Program-made: the position numbers and the translations under genes | The notes under the pieces: model-generated | Seen by the model: only the letters and a program-made list of their open reading frames with translations | The model's database searches: none | What the model was told of the DNA's origin: nothing | Source of the DNA: Pseudomonas sp. Ga0074129 | Lineage (GTDB): Bacteria; Pseudomonadota; Gammaproteobacteria; Pseudomonadales; Pseudomonadaceae | Length of the DNA stretch: 42,131 nt | Reading direction: 5' to 3' | Assembly: GCA_001465025.1 (NCBI GenBank) | Contig: LNDO01000092.1 | Location: 1-42,131 of the forward strand | Part shown: positions 1 through 9,727 of the stretch, in pieces | How positions within the stretch are numbered: the stretch's first letter is position 1 | Layout: every line of letters begins with the position of its first letter

Positions 1-95
1 AAACGGATGACTTGATCGGTTTTGGTCGAATCGCCGCTTTTAAAATCGGCAAGAGCTGAAGTCGGCCGGAAATACAGGGCTACTTCAGAGCATCC
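1..95. mobile_element. Possible end of an insertion sequence (edge fragment)
   Basis: The alkane hydroxylase reading frame to the right loses its family sequence abruptly at about position 96, and the 95 bases before it do not continue the gene in any frame I can read. The junction carries CTAG (96-99), which fits the YTAR target duplicated by IS5-group elements, and the sequence next to it, read outward, starts GGATGCTCTGAAGTAGCCC, plausible as a terminal inverted repeat. Only one end lies in the window, so the second inverted repeat and the transposase cannot be seen. A deletion or recombination breakpoint would look the same. The insertion-sequence assignment is an inference. Confidence 0.35.
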
Positions 96-273
96 CTAGG
101 TAATAAAAGGCCAATGGGGCAAAAAACCACAGCTGGCTGGTGGCCCCGAGCAGATGTGCCATCGGGCCGACGATCACGGCCACGGGTGCAAACACCGACA
201 GAAACCAGGCATAGCGCTTACGGTCGCGGTAACCCGCTTCGTCAGCGATGGCATTGGGCATAACGGCACTCAT
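85..273 (-). pseudogene. alkB: Truncated alkane 1-monooxygenase (AlkB-like), N-terminal fragment
   Basis: The start is ATG at 273, with AAGGAG seven bases upstream. The fragment contains YRDRKRYAWFLSVFAPVAV, resembling the YVDKKKYLWILSTLWP region at the N-terminus of integral-membrane alkane hydroxylases as I recall them, followed by part of a second hydrophobic helix ending AFYYLG. The frame then reads M-L-stop, where the family would continue for about 340 more residues including all the histidine boxes that bind the di-iron centre. No active enzyme can come from this. A good ribosome binding site and an unmutated reading frame up to the break suggest recent disruption. The short length makes the family call moderate rather than firm. 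Confidence 0.55.
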
Positions 274-501
274 ACGAATCTCCTTGGTTTTGTTATGCGC
301 CAAGCATGCGCCGCCAGGATTGTCGGACAATACCGTTTACGCGGGCAGATAATCGTCATATGGTGCCAACTCACGCTGGATTGTGCAGATCCCAGCTAAA
401 TGTCGGGGTGCTTTGAACAGCGCAAATGATCAATTGTGCAGCCACAACGCCGCGCACCCCGCGTGGCCATTTGCGATTACCCACCTCTGCGGAGCCGCCC
501 C
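274..501. promoter_or_regulatory. Divergent promoter region of alkB fragment and araC-type gene
   Basis: This 228-base spacer separates the two divergent genes and must hold both promoters. It contains a 9-base direct repeat ATTGTGCAG at 380-388 and 433-441, 53 bases apart, on the regulator's strand. AraC-family proteins bind directly repeated half sites, so these are candidate operators, but a 9-base repeat is weak evidence. I found no convincing -35/-10 pair. Confidence 0.3.
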
Positions 502-1524
502 ATGTCAGACGCCCAAGCCTGGCTGCAACCCTGTGTACATCCGGTGTATGCACGCCTGCTGTGTGCCGATTTACGGCGCTGCGGTTTTGAGCCGCAGGCG
601 ATTCTGGAAGGCACGCGACTGGACTGGACGGCGCTGCACAGCGACAACCGCTTTCTTAACTTTGCCCAGTTCCGACGCTTAATACTCCGCGGCCTGGAGT
701 TGAGCCAGTGCCCCTGGCTCGGGCTGCGTGTGGGGGCCAGCACGCAGTTGTCGACTCACGGCGCGCTGGGTGTGCTCGCCATGGCCAGCCCGACGGTGGC
801 ACAGGCGCTGCTGGCGGTGCAGCGCTTTACCAGCCTGCGCGAAAACCTGGCCACATTCAGCATCGAACAGGGCGAGCATTTGACCTTACACGTGCATGAA
901 ACCGTGCAGAGCGAGGATGTGCGTGAATACGTACTCGGGCACATGGTGGCGGGCATGCTCAATCTGCTGCAAACCGTCAGTGGTCAGGCATTGAGCGAGC
1001 AGATCAACATTGCTTGGCCCTTCGCCGAGCCACCGTGGGCCGAGGCGTATCTGGCGTTGTGCCCGCAATCGAAGTTCGCGGCACCCGCGTTGCAAGCACG
1101 TCTGCCGCTGGCCTTGCTCGACTGCCCCAGCCTGGCCAGTGATGCCGAAGCACAGCGCTTGGCACTGCGCGATTGCGAGCATCAACTCAAGCAGTTGAAG
1201 GGCGGAAGCATCAGCCAGCGTATTCACCAGCGCCTGCTGGCCTGCGATGGTCGCTATCCAACCCTGGAGCAGATGGCGGTGGTGGAGTGCATGGCCGCGC
1301 GCACCTTGATCCGCCATCTGCGTGAGGAAGGCGTCACCTATCAGCAGTTGCTCGATAACGTGCGCGAAGAATTGGCCTGCTGGTTGTTGCTGCACAGCGC
1401 CATGAGCGTGGAAGCCATTGCCGAGCGCCTGGGCTATCAGGACACCTCCAACTTCAGCCGCACCTTCCGCCGCTGGCTAGGCGTGACCCCGCGTGACTTT
1501 CGCCACGGGCAAGCGCCGGGCTAA
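502..1524 (+). CDS. AraC/XylS-family transcriptional regulator, arabinose-binding-like N-terminal domain
   Basis: This is a 340-residue one-component regulator. The N-terminal two thirds match the 'Arabinose_bd' type of ligand domain (LGLRVGASTQLSTHGALGVLAMASPT is characteristic). The last 100 residues form the double helix-turn-helix AraC domain, with the second helix seen as AIAERLGYQDTSNFSRTFRRW. I chose ATG 502 because GCGGAG lies just upstream; a GTG at 436 would add 22 residues with no site. It is divergent from the broken alkB-like gene. Regulators of this subfamily often sit beside alkane, alcohol or ester catabolic genes and activate them, so it was probably the alkB activator and may now be without its target. 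The ligand cannot be inferred. Confidence 0.88.
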   Translation: MSDAQAWLQPCVHPVYARLLCADLRRCGFEPQAILEGTRLDWTALHSDNRFLNFAQFRRLILRGLELSQCPWLGLRVGASTQLSTHGALGVLAMASPTVAQALLAVQRFTSLRENLATFSIEQGEHLTLHVHETVQSEDVREYVLGHMVAGMLNLLQTVSGQALSEQINIAWPFAEPPWAEAYLALCPQSKFAAPALQARLPLALLDCPSLASDAEAQRLALRDCEHQLKQLKGGSISQRIHQRLLACDGRYPTLEQMAVVECMAARTLIRHLREEGVTYQQLLDNVREELACWLLLHSAMSVEAIAERLGYQDTSNFSRTFRRWLGVTPRDFRHGQAPG

Positions 1525-1607
1525 AGCATGCTCAATCGCGCGTGCTGCATGGTTGAGGGATGTCGCTGCAGCAGCCTCTGCCACAGGTATTTGAGGCAAG
1601 CAGCAGA

Positions 1608-1676
1608 AACGCCGAGGGCGGTGCTCCGGCAACAGGCGTGAAACACGCTTGCGACCAGAACACCGCCCTCGGCGTT
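1608..1676. terminator. Long stem-loop between convergent araC and spuH
   Basis: A perfect 16-bp inverted repeat, AACGCCGAGGGCGGTG at 1608-1623 and its complement at 1661-1676, encloses a 37-base loop that has its own small hairpin (GCGTG-AAA-CACGC, 1636-1648). It lies between two convergent genes, right after the stop of the transporter operon, so a bidirectional terminator or 3' mRNA-protecting structure is likely. Neither side has a clear run of T, so it is not a textbook intrinsic terminator. Confidence 0.5.
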
Positions 1677-1693
1677 ACAGTGTGGCTAACCGA

Positions 1694-2587
1694 TCAGGCG
1701 TGAACCTGAGACGGATCGCGACGGCTGTCCGGACCGCTCATCTGCGCGGCACCGGTGGTTTCATCCATGGCTTGCTGCAAGGCTTTCTTGCGCTTCTCTT
1801 CGGCACGGTGGGCGAAGAACCACACCAGGAAGGTGGCGAAAGACACCGCCAGCAAGATCAGGCTGGCCACGGCGTTGATTTCCGGCTTCACACCCAGACG
1901 CACGGCAGAGAAGACTTCCATCGGCAGAGTGGTCGAACCCGGACCGGAGACGAAGCTGGCCAGTACCAGGTCGTCCAGCGACAGGGCGAAGGACATCATG
2001 CCGCCCGCCGCCAGCGAAGGCGCGATCATCGGGATGGTGATCAGGAAGAACACCTTCCACGGCTTGGCACCAAGGTCCATGGCCGCTTCTTCGATAGACA
2101 GGTCCAACTCACGCAGACGCGACGACACCACCACGGCCACATAGGCCGAACAGAAGGTGGTGTGGGCGATCCAGATAGTCAGAATGCCACGTTCGGCAGG
2201 CCAGCCGATCAGCTGCGCCATGGCCACAAAGAGCAGCAACAGCGACAGACCGGTAATCACCTCGGGCATGACCAGCGGTGCGGTGACCAAGCCACCGAAC
2301 AGCGTGCGACCCTTGAAACGCGTCACGCGGGTCAGCACAAAGGCGGCCATGGTACCCAGCGCTACGGCAGCAATCGCGGTGTAGGTAGCGATTTCCAGCG
2401 AGCGCATCACCGCATTCATCAACTGGGTATTGTCGAGCAGGCCGATGTACCACTTCAGCGACCAGCCGCCCCACACCGTCACCAAGCGCGAGGCGTTGAA
2501 CGAGTAGATGACCAGAATCAGCATCGGCAGGTAGATGAATGCCAAGCCGGCCCACAGCATAAAGGTTGAGAAACTGAAACGCTTCAT
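1694..2587 (-). CDS. spuH: Polyamine ABC transporter permease (PotI-type)
   Basis: This 297-residue inner-membrane permease is the second channel subunit of the spermidine/putrescine importer. It has about six hydrophobic segments, and the cytoplasmic EAA loop that docks onto the ATPase is visible at residues 166-174 (EEAAMDLGA) followed by the usual SLDDLVLASF. ATG 2587 overlaps the spuG stop as ATGA, so translation is probably coupled. This start gives the normal family length; extending upstream would only read the out-of-frame end of spuG. It is the last gene of the minus-strand spu operon, followed by the stem-loop at 1608-1676. Confidence 0.95.
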   Translation of the reverse strand: MKRFSFSTFMLWAGLAFIYLPMLILVIYSFNASRLVTVWGGWSLKWYIGLLDNTQLMNAVMRSLEIATYTAIAAVALGTMAAFVLTRVTRFKGRTLFGGLVTAPLVMPEVITGLSLLLLFVAMAQLIGWPAERGILTIWIAHTTFCSAYVAVVVSSRLRELDLSIEEAAMDLGAKPWKVFFLITIPMIAPSLAAGGMMSFALSLDDLVLASFVSGPGSTTLPMEVFSAVRLGVKPEINAVASLILLAVSFATFLVWFFAHRAEEKRKKALQQAMDETTGAAQMSGPDSRRDPSQVHA

Positions 2588-3495
2588 GCCCGGCCCTCCA
2601 TCTCTTTGGCTTGGTTGCGGTTGAACAGAATGATGGGCACGATCAGGATCGCCAGCATCACCACCGCCAACGCGGAAGCCACAGGCCAGTCGCGGTTGTT
2701 GAAGAACTCCTGCCACAGCACCTTGCCGATCATCAGCGTTTCCGGGCCGCCGAGTAGCTCAGGAATCACGAACTCACCCACCACCGGGATAAACACCAGC
2801 ATGCAACCGGCGATGATGCCGTTCTTGGCCAGCGGCACAGTGATTTTCCAGAAGCTGTTGATCGTGCTGGAGCCCAAATCGGCGGCAGCTTCCAACAGGC
2901 TTTGGTCATGTTTGACCAGGTTGGCAAACAACGGCAGCACCATAAACGGCAGGTACGAGTAAACAATGCCGATGTACACGGCGATGTTGGTGTTCAGGAT
3001 TTGCAGCGGTTCGCTGATGATCCCGGTCCACATCAAAAAGCCATTGAGCAGGCCGTTGTTGCTGAGAATACCCATCCAGGCGTAAACGCGGATCAGGATC
3101 GCCGTCCAGGTCGGCATCATGATCAGCAGCAGCAAAACCATTTGCTTGTCCTTATCGGCACGGGCGATGGCATAGGCCATCGGGAAGCCAATAAGCAGAC
3201 AAAGCACGGTGCTGACGGTCGCCATCTTCAGCGAGCCTAAATAGGCCGCCAAGTACAACGCATCTTCACTGAGGAAGATGTAGTTGCCCAAGTTGATGAT
3301 CACCGTGAGTTTGTTTTCCGCCCAGCTGTACACGTCGGTGTAAGGCGGAATGGCCACGTCGGCTTCAGCAAAGCTGATCTTCAAAACGATGAAGAACGGC
3401 AGCATGAAGAACATAAATAACCACAGGAACGGCACCCCGATTACCAGGTGCCGGCCCTTGGGCATGCGGCGGCTGATGCTTCGGATAATGTTCAT
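2584..3495 (-). CDS. spuG: Polyamine ABC transporter permease (PotH-type)
   Basis: This 303-residue membrane protein is the first permease of the importer. A cytoplasmic start (MNIIRSISRRMPKGRH) leads into a long first transmembrane helix rich in Phe and Leu. The EAA loop is at residues 202-210 (EAAADLGSS), followed by the typical SFWKITVPL. The family is recognisable from the PotB/PotH-like LLLLIMMPTWTAILIRVYAWMG stretch split across the middle of the protein. Its start overlaps the spuF stop by four bases and its stop overlaps the spuH start in the same way, so the ATPase and both permeases are made as a tightly coupled set. It should pair with SpuH as a heterodimer and accept substrate from the periplasmic binding proteins encoded upstream. 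Confidence 0.95.
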   Translation of the reverse strand: MNIIRSISRRMPKGRHLVIGVPFLWLFMFFMLPFFIVLKISFAEADVAIPPYTDVYSWAENKLTVIINLGNYIFLSEDALYLAAYLGSLKMATVSTVLCLLIGFPMAYAIARADKDKQMVLLLLIMMPTWTAILIRVYAWMGILSNNGLLNGFLMWTGIISEPLQILNTNIAVYIGIVYSYLPFMVLPLFANLVKHDQSLLEAAADLGSSTINSFWKITVPLAKNGIIAGCMLVFIPVVGEFVIPELLGGPETLMIGKVLWQEFFNNRDWPVASALAVVMLAILIVPIILFNRNQAKEMEGRA

Positions 3496-4634
3496 GAGCG
3501 CAATGCCACCCCGCTATCGTCCTCCCACCAGACGAATACTTCATCGTCCCAGGTAGGCCGTGCGCCACGCCGCTCGGCGTTGGCAACGAAGGATTGCACC
3601 ACTTTGCCGCTTGGCAGCAGTACGTGGAACACCGAGTGACCGCCCAGGTAAGCGATATCGTGCACGGTGCCGCGCGACCAGTTGTGCTCGCAGGTCGGCT
3701 TCTCGGTGGTAACGATCAGTTTTTCCGGGCGGATGGCGTAGGTGATGCTCTTATCCTGCACCGAGGTGCTGACGCCGTGGCCCACGTAGATGTTACGTTC
3801 CAGATCCGGGCTGGCGATTAGCGCGTAGCCTTCCATGTCCTCGACCACCTGGCCCTCGAACAGGTTGACGTTGCCGATAAACTCACACACCAGTCGGCTG
3901 GTCGGGGTTTCATAGATGTCGACCGGGCTACCGATCTGAGCAATCCAGCCCAAGTGCATGATGGCAATGCGCTGGGCCATGGTCATGGCCTCTTCCTGGT
4001 CGTGGGTCACCATGACGCAGGTTACGCCGACGCGCTCGATGATCTCGACAAGCTCAAGCTGCATTTGCGAGCGCAGCTTCTTGTCCAGAGCACCCATGGG
4101 CTCGTCGAGCAGGAGCAATTTCGGACGTTTAGCCAGGGAACGGGCCAGTGCCACACGCTGACGCTGACCGCCGGATAACTGGTGCGGTTTGCGCTTGGCG
4201 TACTGGGTCATGTGCACCAGCTTGAGCATTTCCTCAACGCGGGCGTCGATTTCCGCCTTGGGCATTCTGTCTTGCTTGAGGCCGAAGGCGATGTTGTCGG
4301 CCACGCTCATGTGCGGGAACAGGGCGTAGGACTGGAACATCATATTGATCGGCCGCTCATAGGGCGGCATGTCGGTGATGTCCACACCGTCGAGGAAGAT
4401 GCGACCCTCGGTCGGACGCTCAAAGCCTGCGAGCATGCGCAGCAGGGTCGATTTACCCGAACCGGAACCGCCGAGCAGGGCGAAGATTTCGCCTTTATGG
4501 ATAGTCAGCGAGACGTCTTCAACAGCCACCGTCTCATCAAACTTTTTCGTCACACGCTCGATCTTAACCAGCACCTCTTTCGGTTGCTGATTACCCTCGA
4601 GGACCTTTTTATAGGCACTGGAAGCAACTGCCAT
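3492..4634 (-). CDS. spuF: Polyamine ABC transporter ATP-binding protein (PotG-type)
   Basis: This 380-residue ATPase powers polyamine import. It shows Walker A GGSGSGKST at 55-63, the Q-loop glutamine at 101, the signature LSGGQ at 153-157, Walker B LLLLDE at 173-178 and the switch histidine at 211. The C-terminal 130 residues form the TOBE-type regulatory domain of PotA/PotG ATPases. I chose ATG 4634 because GGGAG sits upstream at good spacing; the in-frame GTG at 4649 overlaps that site. The gene follows the three binding-protein genes after a 53-base gap holding a hairpin and overlaps spuG by ATGA. Confidence 0.95.
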   Translation of the reverse strand: MAVASSAYKKVLEGNQQPKEVLVKIERVTKKFDETVAVEDVSLTIHKGEIFALLGGSGSGKSTLLRMLAGFERPTEGRIFLDGVDITDMPPYERPINMMFQSYALFPHMSVADNIAFGLKQDRMPKAEIDARVEEMLKLVHMTQYAKRKPHQLSGGQRQRVALARSLAKRPKLLLLDEPMGALDKKLRSQMQLELVEIIERVGVTCVMVTHDQEEAMTMAQRIAIMHLGWIAQIGSPVDIYETPTSRLVCEFIGNVNLFEGQVVEDMEGYALIASPDLERNIYVGHGVSTSVQDKSITYAIRPEKLIVTTEKPTCEHNWSRGTVHDIAYLGGHSVFHVLLPSGKVVQSFVANAERRGARPTWDDEVFVWWEDDSGVALRS

Positions 4635-4655
4635 TACCAAAACTCCCACAAAAGT

Positions 4656-4682
4656 AGCGCCCGACCACGTTGGCCAGGCGCT
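4656..4682. repeat. Intercistronic hairpin between spuE and spuF
   Basis: AGCGCC at 4656-4661 pairs with GGCGCT at 4677-4682, with a small inner stem possible (ACCA/TGG). It lies between the stop of the third binding-protein gene and the ribosome binding site of the ATPase gene, without a T run. Such hairpins can protect the upstream message and lower expression downstream; that role is inferred from position. Confidence 0.4.
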
Positions 4683-4687
4683 TGAAG

Positions 4688-5821
<1,134 letters not shown>

Positions 5822-5846
5822 ACTTTATAGGAAAAGAAGCTCGAAC

Positions 5847-6941
5847 TCAGCGCCCGCTTTTGATGCGGGTCCAGTCGCGGGTCATCCAGCGCTGAACTTC
5901 CGGGGTGCGCTCTTCGGCGACATACAGCTTGGCAAGCACGTCATCGGCCGGGTACACGCCTGGATTGTTGCGGATGCTCTCGTCAACCAGGGCGGTGGCA
6001 TCCTTGTTGGCGTTGGCGTAGGCGACGTAGTCGGTGACCTTGGCAATCACATCCGGACGCAGCAGGTAGTTGATAAAGGCATGAGCTTCTTCAACGTTCT
6101 TGGCATCACGCGGAATGGCCATCAGATCGGCCCACATGGTGGTGCCTTGGGTGGGGATGATGTAGATGATTTCATCCGTGTTACCGGCTTCCTCGGCGCG
6201 GGCAGCAGCCTGCAGAATGTCACCGGAGTAACCCAGCGCCATGCAGATGTCGCCATTGGCCAGGTCGGCAATGAATTTAGATGAATGGAAATAGGTGATG
6301 TGCGGACGCACCTGCATCAACTGGGCGCTGGCTTTGTCGAAGTCTTCGCGCTTGGTGCTGTGCGGGTCGATGCCCAGGTAAGTGAATACCTGCGGCAGCA
6401 CTTCATCACCGGAGTCGAGCATAGAGATCCCGCACTCGGCGAGCTTCTCGGTATTTTTGGGGTTGAAAATCAGCTCCCAGGAATCAAGCGGCACGTCCTC
6501 GCCGAGCAAGGCGCGGACTTTGGTGGCATTAATGCCAATGCCGTTGGTGCCCCACATGTAAGGCACGGAATAGATGTTGCCCGGATCACCCGCTGCCAGG
6601 CTTTTCATGACCGATGGCTCAAGGTGTTTGAGGTTCGGCAGCAGCGTTTTGTCGAGTTTCTGGTAAGTGCCGGCACGCACCTGCTTGGCCAGGAAGTGGT
6701 TAGTAGGCACGACCACATCGTAGCCCGACTGACCGGTGGCCAGCTTGCTGTCGAGGGTTTCGTTGGAGTCGAAGACGTCGTATACCACCTTGATCCCGGT
6801 TTCTTGAGTGAACTCGGCCAGGGTGTCTGGTGCGATGTAATCCGACCAGTTGTAGACCTTGACCTGACGCTCGGCTGCTTGTGCAGCTGAAACACCGATG
6901 GCAGCTGCAATCAAGCCAGCCAGGAGGGTAGTACGACGCAT
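5847..6941 (-). CDS. Additional tandem polyamine-binding periplasmic protein
   Basis: This 364-residue secreted binding protein has a signal peptide ending AQA and a mature protein starting [20 protein letters not shown] 6941 is supported by AAGGA eight bases upstream. It is the middle of three tandem paralogues and, as far as I remember the P. aeruginosa spu operon (spuD then spuE), it is the extra copy. At the specificity position it has W270 with D272 two residues on (GTTMWADLM), so it is of the spermidine/PotD type by that residue, but the following Phe of the SpuE motif is Ala here and the preceding loop (IIPTQG) differs. Its ligand may be spermidine or a related polyamine; it presumably feeds the same permease. 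Confidence 0.92.
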   Translation of the reverse strand: MRRTTLLAGLIAAAIGVSAAQAAERQVKVYNWSDYIAPDTLAEFTQETGIKVVYDVFDSNETLDSKLATGQSGYDVVVPTNHFLAKQVRAGTYQKLDKTLLPNLKHLEPSVMKSLAAGDPGNIYSVPYMWGTNGIGINATKVRALLGEDVPLDSWELIFNPKNTEKLAECGISMLDSGDEVLPQVFTYLGIDPHSTKREDFDKASAQLMQVRPHITYFHSSKFIADLANGDICMALGYSGDILQAAARAEEAGNTDEIIYIIPTQGTTMWADLMAIPRDAKNVEEAHAFINYLLRPDVIAKVTDYVAYANANKDATALVDESIRNNPGVYPADDVLAKLYVAEERTPEVQRWMTRDWTRIKSGR

Positions 6942-6968
6942 GAGTGCATCCTTATTGTTGTGGGAATG

Positions 6969-6992
6969 ATGGGGCGAGTCGCCTCGCCCCAT
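6969..6992. repeat. Intercistronic hairpin after spuD
   Basis: A perfect 9-bp stem, ATGGGGCGA at 6969-6977 and TCGCCCCAT at 6984-6992, with a 6-base loop, lies in the 68-base gap between the first and second binding-protein genes. There is no T run. Strong GC hairpins behind binding-protein genes are known from other ABC operons, where they stabilise the upstream message; here that role is inferred. Confidence 0.55.
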
Positions 6993-7009
6993 TCAGTAGT
7001 GCTAAGCCA

Positions 7010-8107
7010 TTAGCGACCCGACTTAATCTTGGTCCAGCTGCGAGTCATTGCGCGCTGCGCGTTGGCTGGCAGGTCTGGGAAGGTGTAGATCTTGGCCATA
7101 GTCGCCGCGTCCGGGTATATGCCCGGGTCGTTACGCAGCACGTCGTCCACCAGAGGCGTGGAGGCGGCGTTGCCATTCGGGAACTGCACAAAGTTGGTGA
7201 TGTTGGCCATAACCTCTGGCTTCATCAGGTAGTTGAGGAACACGTGAGCAGCCTCAACGTTTTTCGCATCAGCTGGGATGGCCAACATGTCGAAGAAGCT
7301 GCCAGCGCCTTCTTTCGGGATGCTGTAGGAGATGTTCACGCCGTTCTTAGCTTCTTCAGCACGGGACTTGGACTGGTACAGATCACCCGAATAGCCGATG
7401 GCCACACAGATGTTGCCGTTGGCCAGGTCACCGATGTACTTGGAGCTGTGGAAGTAGGCGGTTGAGGAGCGAATCGAAAGGAACAACTCTTCGGCTTTCT
7501 TCAGCTCGCCAGCATCAGTGCTGCCTGGCTTGAAGCCCAGGTAGTTGAGGGCAGCCGGGAGAATTTCGGTCGGCGAATCGAGGAACGACACTCCGCACTC
7601 TTTCAGCTTGGCCATGTTTTCCGGCTTGAACACCAAGTCCCAGGAGTTAACCGGGGCATTTTCACCCAGCGCGGCTTTAACCTTGTCGACGTTGTAACCA
7701 ATGCCGATGGTGCCCCACAGGTAAGGAATCGAATACAGGTTGCCTGGATCGCTCGGATCGAGGGCTTTGAGCAGGTTCTTGTCGAGGTTTTCCCAGTTTG
7801 GCAGCTTGGACTTGTCCAGCTTCTGGTAAACGCCGGCTTTGATCTGCTTGGCCAGGAACGGGTTGGACGGCACCACGATGTCGTAACCGGAGCTGCCGGC
7901 CAGCAGTTTGGCTTCCAGGGTTTCGTTGCTGTCGAAGACGTCGTAGACGACCTTGATACCGGTTTCTTTCTGGAAGTTTTCGAGGGTGTCTTCAGCGATG
8001 TAGTCGGACCAGTTGTAAACATGCAGGACCTTGTCATTCGCGTGTGCGGCACTCACTACAGCCCCTGCAAGGGACAACGCGAGAAGGGTTTTGCCGAATT
8101 TTTTCAT
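7010..8107 (-). CDS. spuD: Putrescine-binding periplasmic protein, SpuD-like
   Basis: This 365-residue secreted binding protein has ATG 8107 with GGAG eight bases upstream, a 23-residue signal peptide ending AHA, then [12 protein letters not shown]. Long stretches agree with P. aeruginosa SpuD as I recall it ([27 protein letters not shown]-like [11 protein letters not shown], and the end [14 protein letters not shown]). The specificity position is F271, followed by F272 and D273 (GSFFDM), as in SpuD and E. coli PotF, which prefer putrescine, unlike the tryptophan of the two paralogues downstream. It is the first binding-protein gene, behind spuC with a 156-base gap, and its message ends in a strong hairpin, so it may be the most abundant of the three. 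Confidence 0.93.
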   Translation of the reverse strand: MKKFGKTLLALSLAGAVVSAAHANDKVLHVYNWSDYIAEDTLENFQKETGIKVVYDVFDSNETLEAKLLAGSSGYDIVVPSNPFLAKQIKAGVYQKLDKSKLPNWENLDKNLLKALDPSDPGNLYSIPYLWGTIGIGYNVDKVKAALGENAPVNSWDLVFKPENMAKLKECGVSFLDSPTEILPAALNYLGFKPGSTDAGELKKAEELFLSIRSSTAYFHSSKYIGDLANGNICVAIGYSGDLYQSKSRAEEAKNGVNISYSIPKEGAGSFFDMLAIPADAKNVEAAHVFLNYLMKPEVMANITNFVQFPNGNAASTPLVDDVLRNDPGIYPDAATMAKIYTFPDLPANAQRAMTRSWTKIKSGR

Positions 8108-8263
8108 GCGTACAGCTCCTGTTGTTGTAGGCGTTTGCGGACGATGCGCGTCGTTAGCAGCACCTTCCGGTGAGCCTGACACGCGCATTGGCGCAGTCTG
8201 GCAAGGTCACCTGCGGTTGACAACGGTCAGACCAACCCATCTGAAACCAAAGGTTTACAAGCC

Positions 8264-9634
8264 TTAACTGAGTACCTGTGCGGCCGTCAGGTCGAGGCAT
8301 TTACGAGCCTTTTCAATCAGTTCATCGATCTGTGCGTGACTGATCACCAACGGCGGCGAAATGATCATGGTGTCGCCTACGGCGCGCATGATCAGACCGT
8401 TGTTGAAGCAGTGACCGCGACAGATCATGCCGATACCTACCTCGGCGGCGAAACGCTTACGGCTGGCTTTGTCTTGCACCAACTCAATGGCACCCAACAT
8501 GCCGACGCCGCGCACCTCACCCACCAGCGGGTGATCGGCCAACTCACGCAAACGCTTCTGCAAATACGGTGCCGCTTCTGCTTTGACACGTTCAACAATT
8601 TTTTCTTCGCGCAAAATACGCAGGTTTTCCAGGGCCACGGCTGCGGCAACCGGATGGCCGGAGTAGGTGAACCCATGGTTAAAGTCACCACCCTGGTTGA
8701 GCACCTCAACGATGTCGTCACGGACAATCAGGCCACCCATAGGGATGTAGCCGCTGGTCAGGCCCTTGGCGATGGTCATCATGTGCGGTGTGTTGCCGAA
8801 GTAATCGCTACCGAACCACTCACCGGTCCGGCCGAAACCACAAATCACCTCATCGGCGACAAACAGAATGTCGTACTTGGCAAGAATCTCGCGGATACGC
8901 GGCCAGTAGCTGTCTGGCGGAATAATCACGCCGCCGGCCCCTTGGATCGGCTCGGCAATAAAGGCCGCCACCTTGTCTTCGCCGACTTCGAGAATCTTCT
9001 TCTCCAGCTGGTCAGCCGCCCAGATACCGAACTCTTCGGGGCTCATATCGCCGCCTTCACCGAACCAGTACGGCTGCGGGATGTGCACGATGCCCGGAAT
9101 CGGCAGGTCGCCCTGCTCGTGCATATAGGTCATGCCGCCCAGGCTCGCACCGGCCACGGTGGAGCCGTGGTAACCGTTAACCCGGCTGATGATGACCTTC
9201 TTGTTCGGCTGCCCTTTGATCGCCCAGTAATGGCGCACCATCCGCAGCATGGTGTCGTTGCCTTCCGAACCGCTGCCCGTAAAGAACACATGGTTCATGC
9301 CGGCAGGCGCCAGGTCAGCGATGGCCTTGGCCAGTTCCAGCGCCGGTGGCGTGGCCGTCTGGAAGAACATGTTGTAGTAGGGCAGCTCTTGCATCTGTTT
9401 GGCGGCAGCGTCTGCCAGTTCCTTGCGCCCGTAGCCGATGGCCACACACCAAAGCCCGGCCATGGCATCGAGGATTTTATTGCCCTCGCTGTCCCACAGG
9501 TACACGCCGTCGGCTTTGGTGATGATGCGCGGCCCGTTTTCCGCCAGCTGTTTGAAATCGCTGAACGGCGCGAGGTGGTGATCACGGCTCATGGCCTGCC
9601 ACTCGCGGGTTTTCGGGTTGGTCACTGGTTTCAT
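8264..9634 (-). CDS. spuC: Putrescine/polyamine-pyruvate aminotransferase
   Basis: This 456-residue class III PLP-dependent aminotransferase moves the amino group of putrescine, cadaverine or a related amine to pyruvate. The PLP-lysine is K290 in [10 protein letters not shown], and D261 of [12 protein letters not shown] contacts the cofactor ring nitrogen. [13 protein letters not shown] (family usually GSEAN, here Gly for Ala) binds the cofactor phosphate. The protein is full length and very close to P. aeruginosa SpuC from memory. ATG 9634 follows AAGGTG at suitable spacing; an internal ATG at 9592 would remove conserved residues. It lies between spuB and spuD in the operon. It gives 4-aminobutanal, or acts on spermidine-derived amines, towards GABA. 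Confidence 0.95.
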   Translation of the reverse strand: MKPVTNPKTREWQAMSRDHHLAPFSDFKQLAENGPRIITKADGVYLWDSEGNKILDAMAGLWCVAIGYGRKELADAAAKQMQELPYYNMFFQTATPPALELAKAIADLAPAGMNHVFFTGSGSEGNDTMLRMVRHYWAIKGQPNKKVIISRVNGYHGSTVAGASLGGMTYMHEQGDLPIPGIVHIPQPYWFGEGGDMSPEEFGIWAADQLEKKILEVGEDKVAAFIAEPIQGAGGVIIPPDSYWPRIREILAKYDILFVADEVICGFGRTGEWFGSDYFGNTPHMMTIAKGLTSGYIPMGGLIVRDDIVEVLNQGGDFNHGFTYSGHPVAAAVALENLRILREEKIVERVKAEAAPYLQKRLRELADHPLVGEVRGVGMLGAIELVQDKASRKRFAAEVGIGMICRGHCFNNGLIMRAVGDTMIISPPLVISHAQIDELIEKARKCLDLTAAQVLS

Positions 9635-9727
9635 TGCAACACCTTGTTCACGCGGGCCGCCGTTGGCGTCCCGATTAAATACTGAGGTTGAGTGGCGCGG
9701 GGATCACCCACGCCAGCCAACGATTTA

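Noticed and set aside
8336-9685. Long open frame (449 codons) on the plus strand
   Set aside because: It is antisense to spuC, whose protein matches aminotransferase motifs throughout. Long opposite frames are common in GC-rich Pseudomonas genes.
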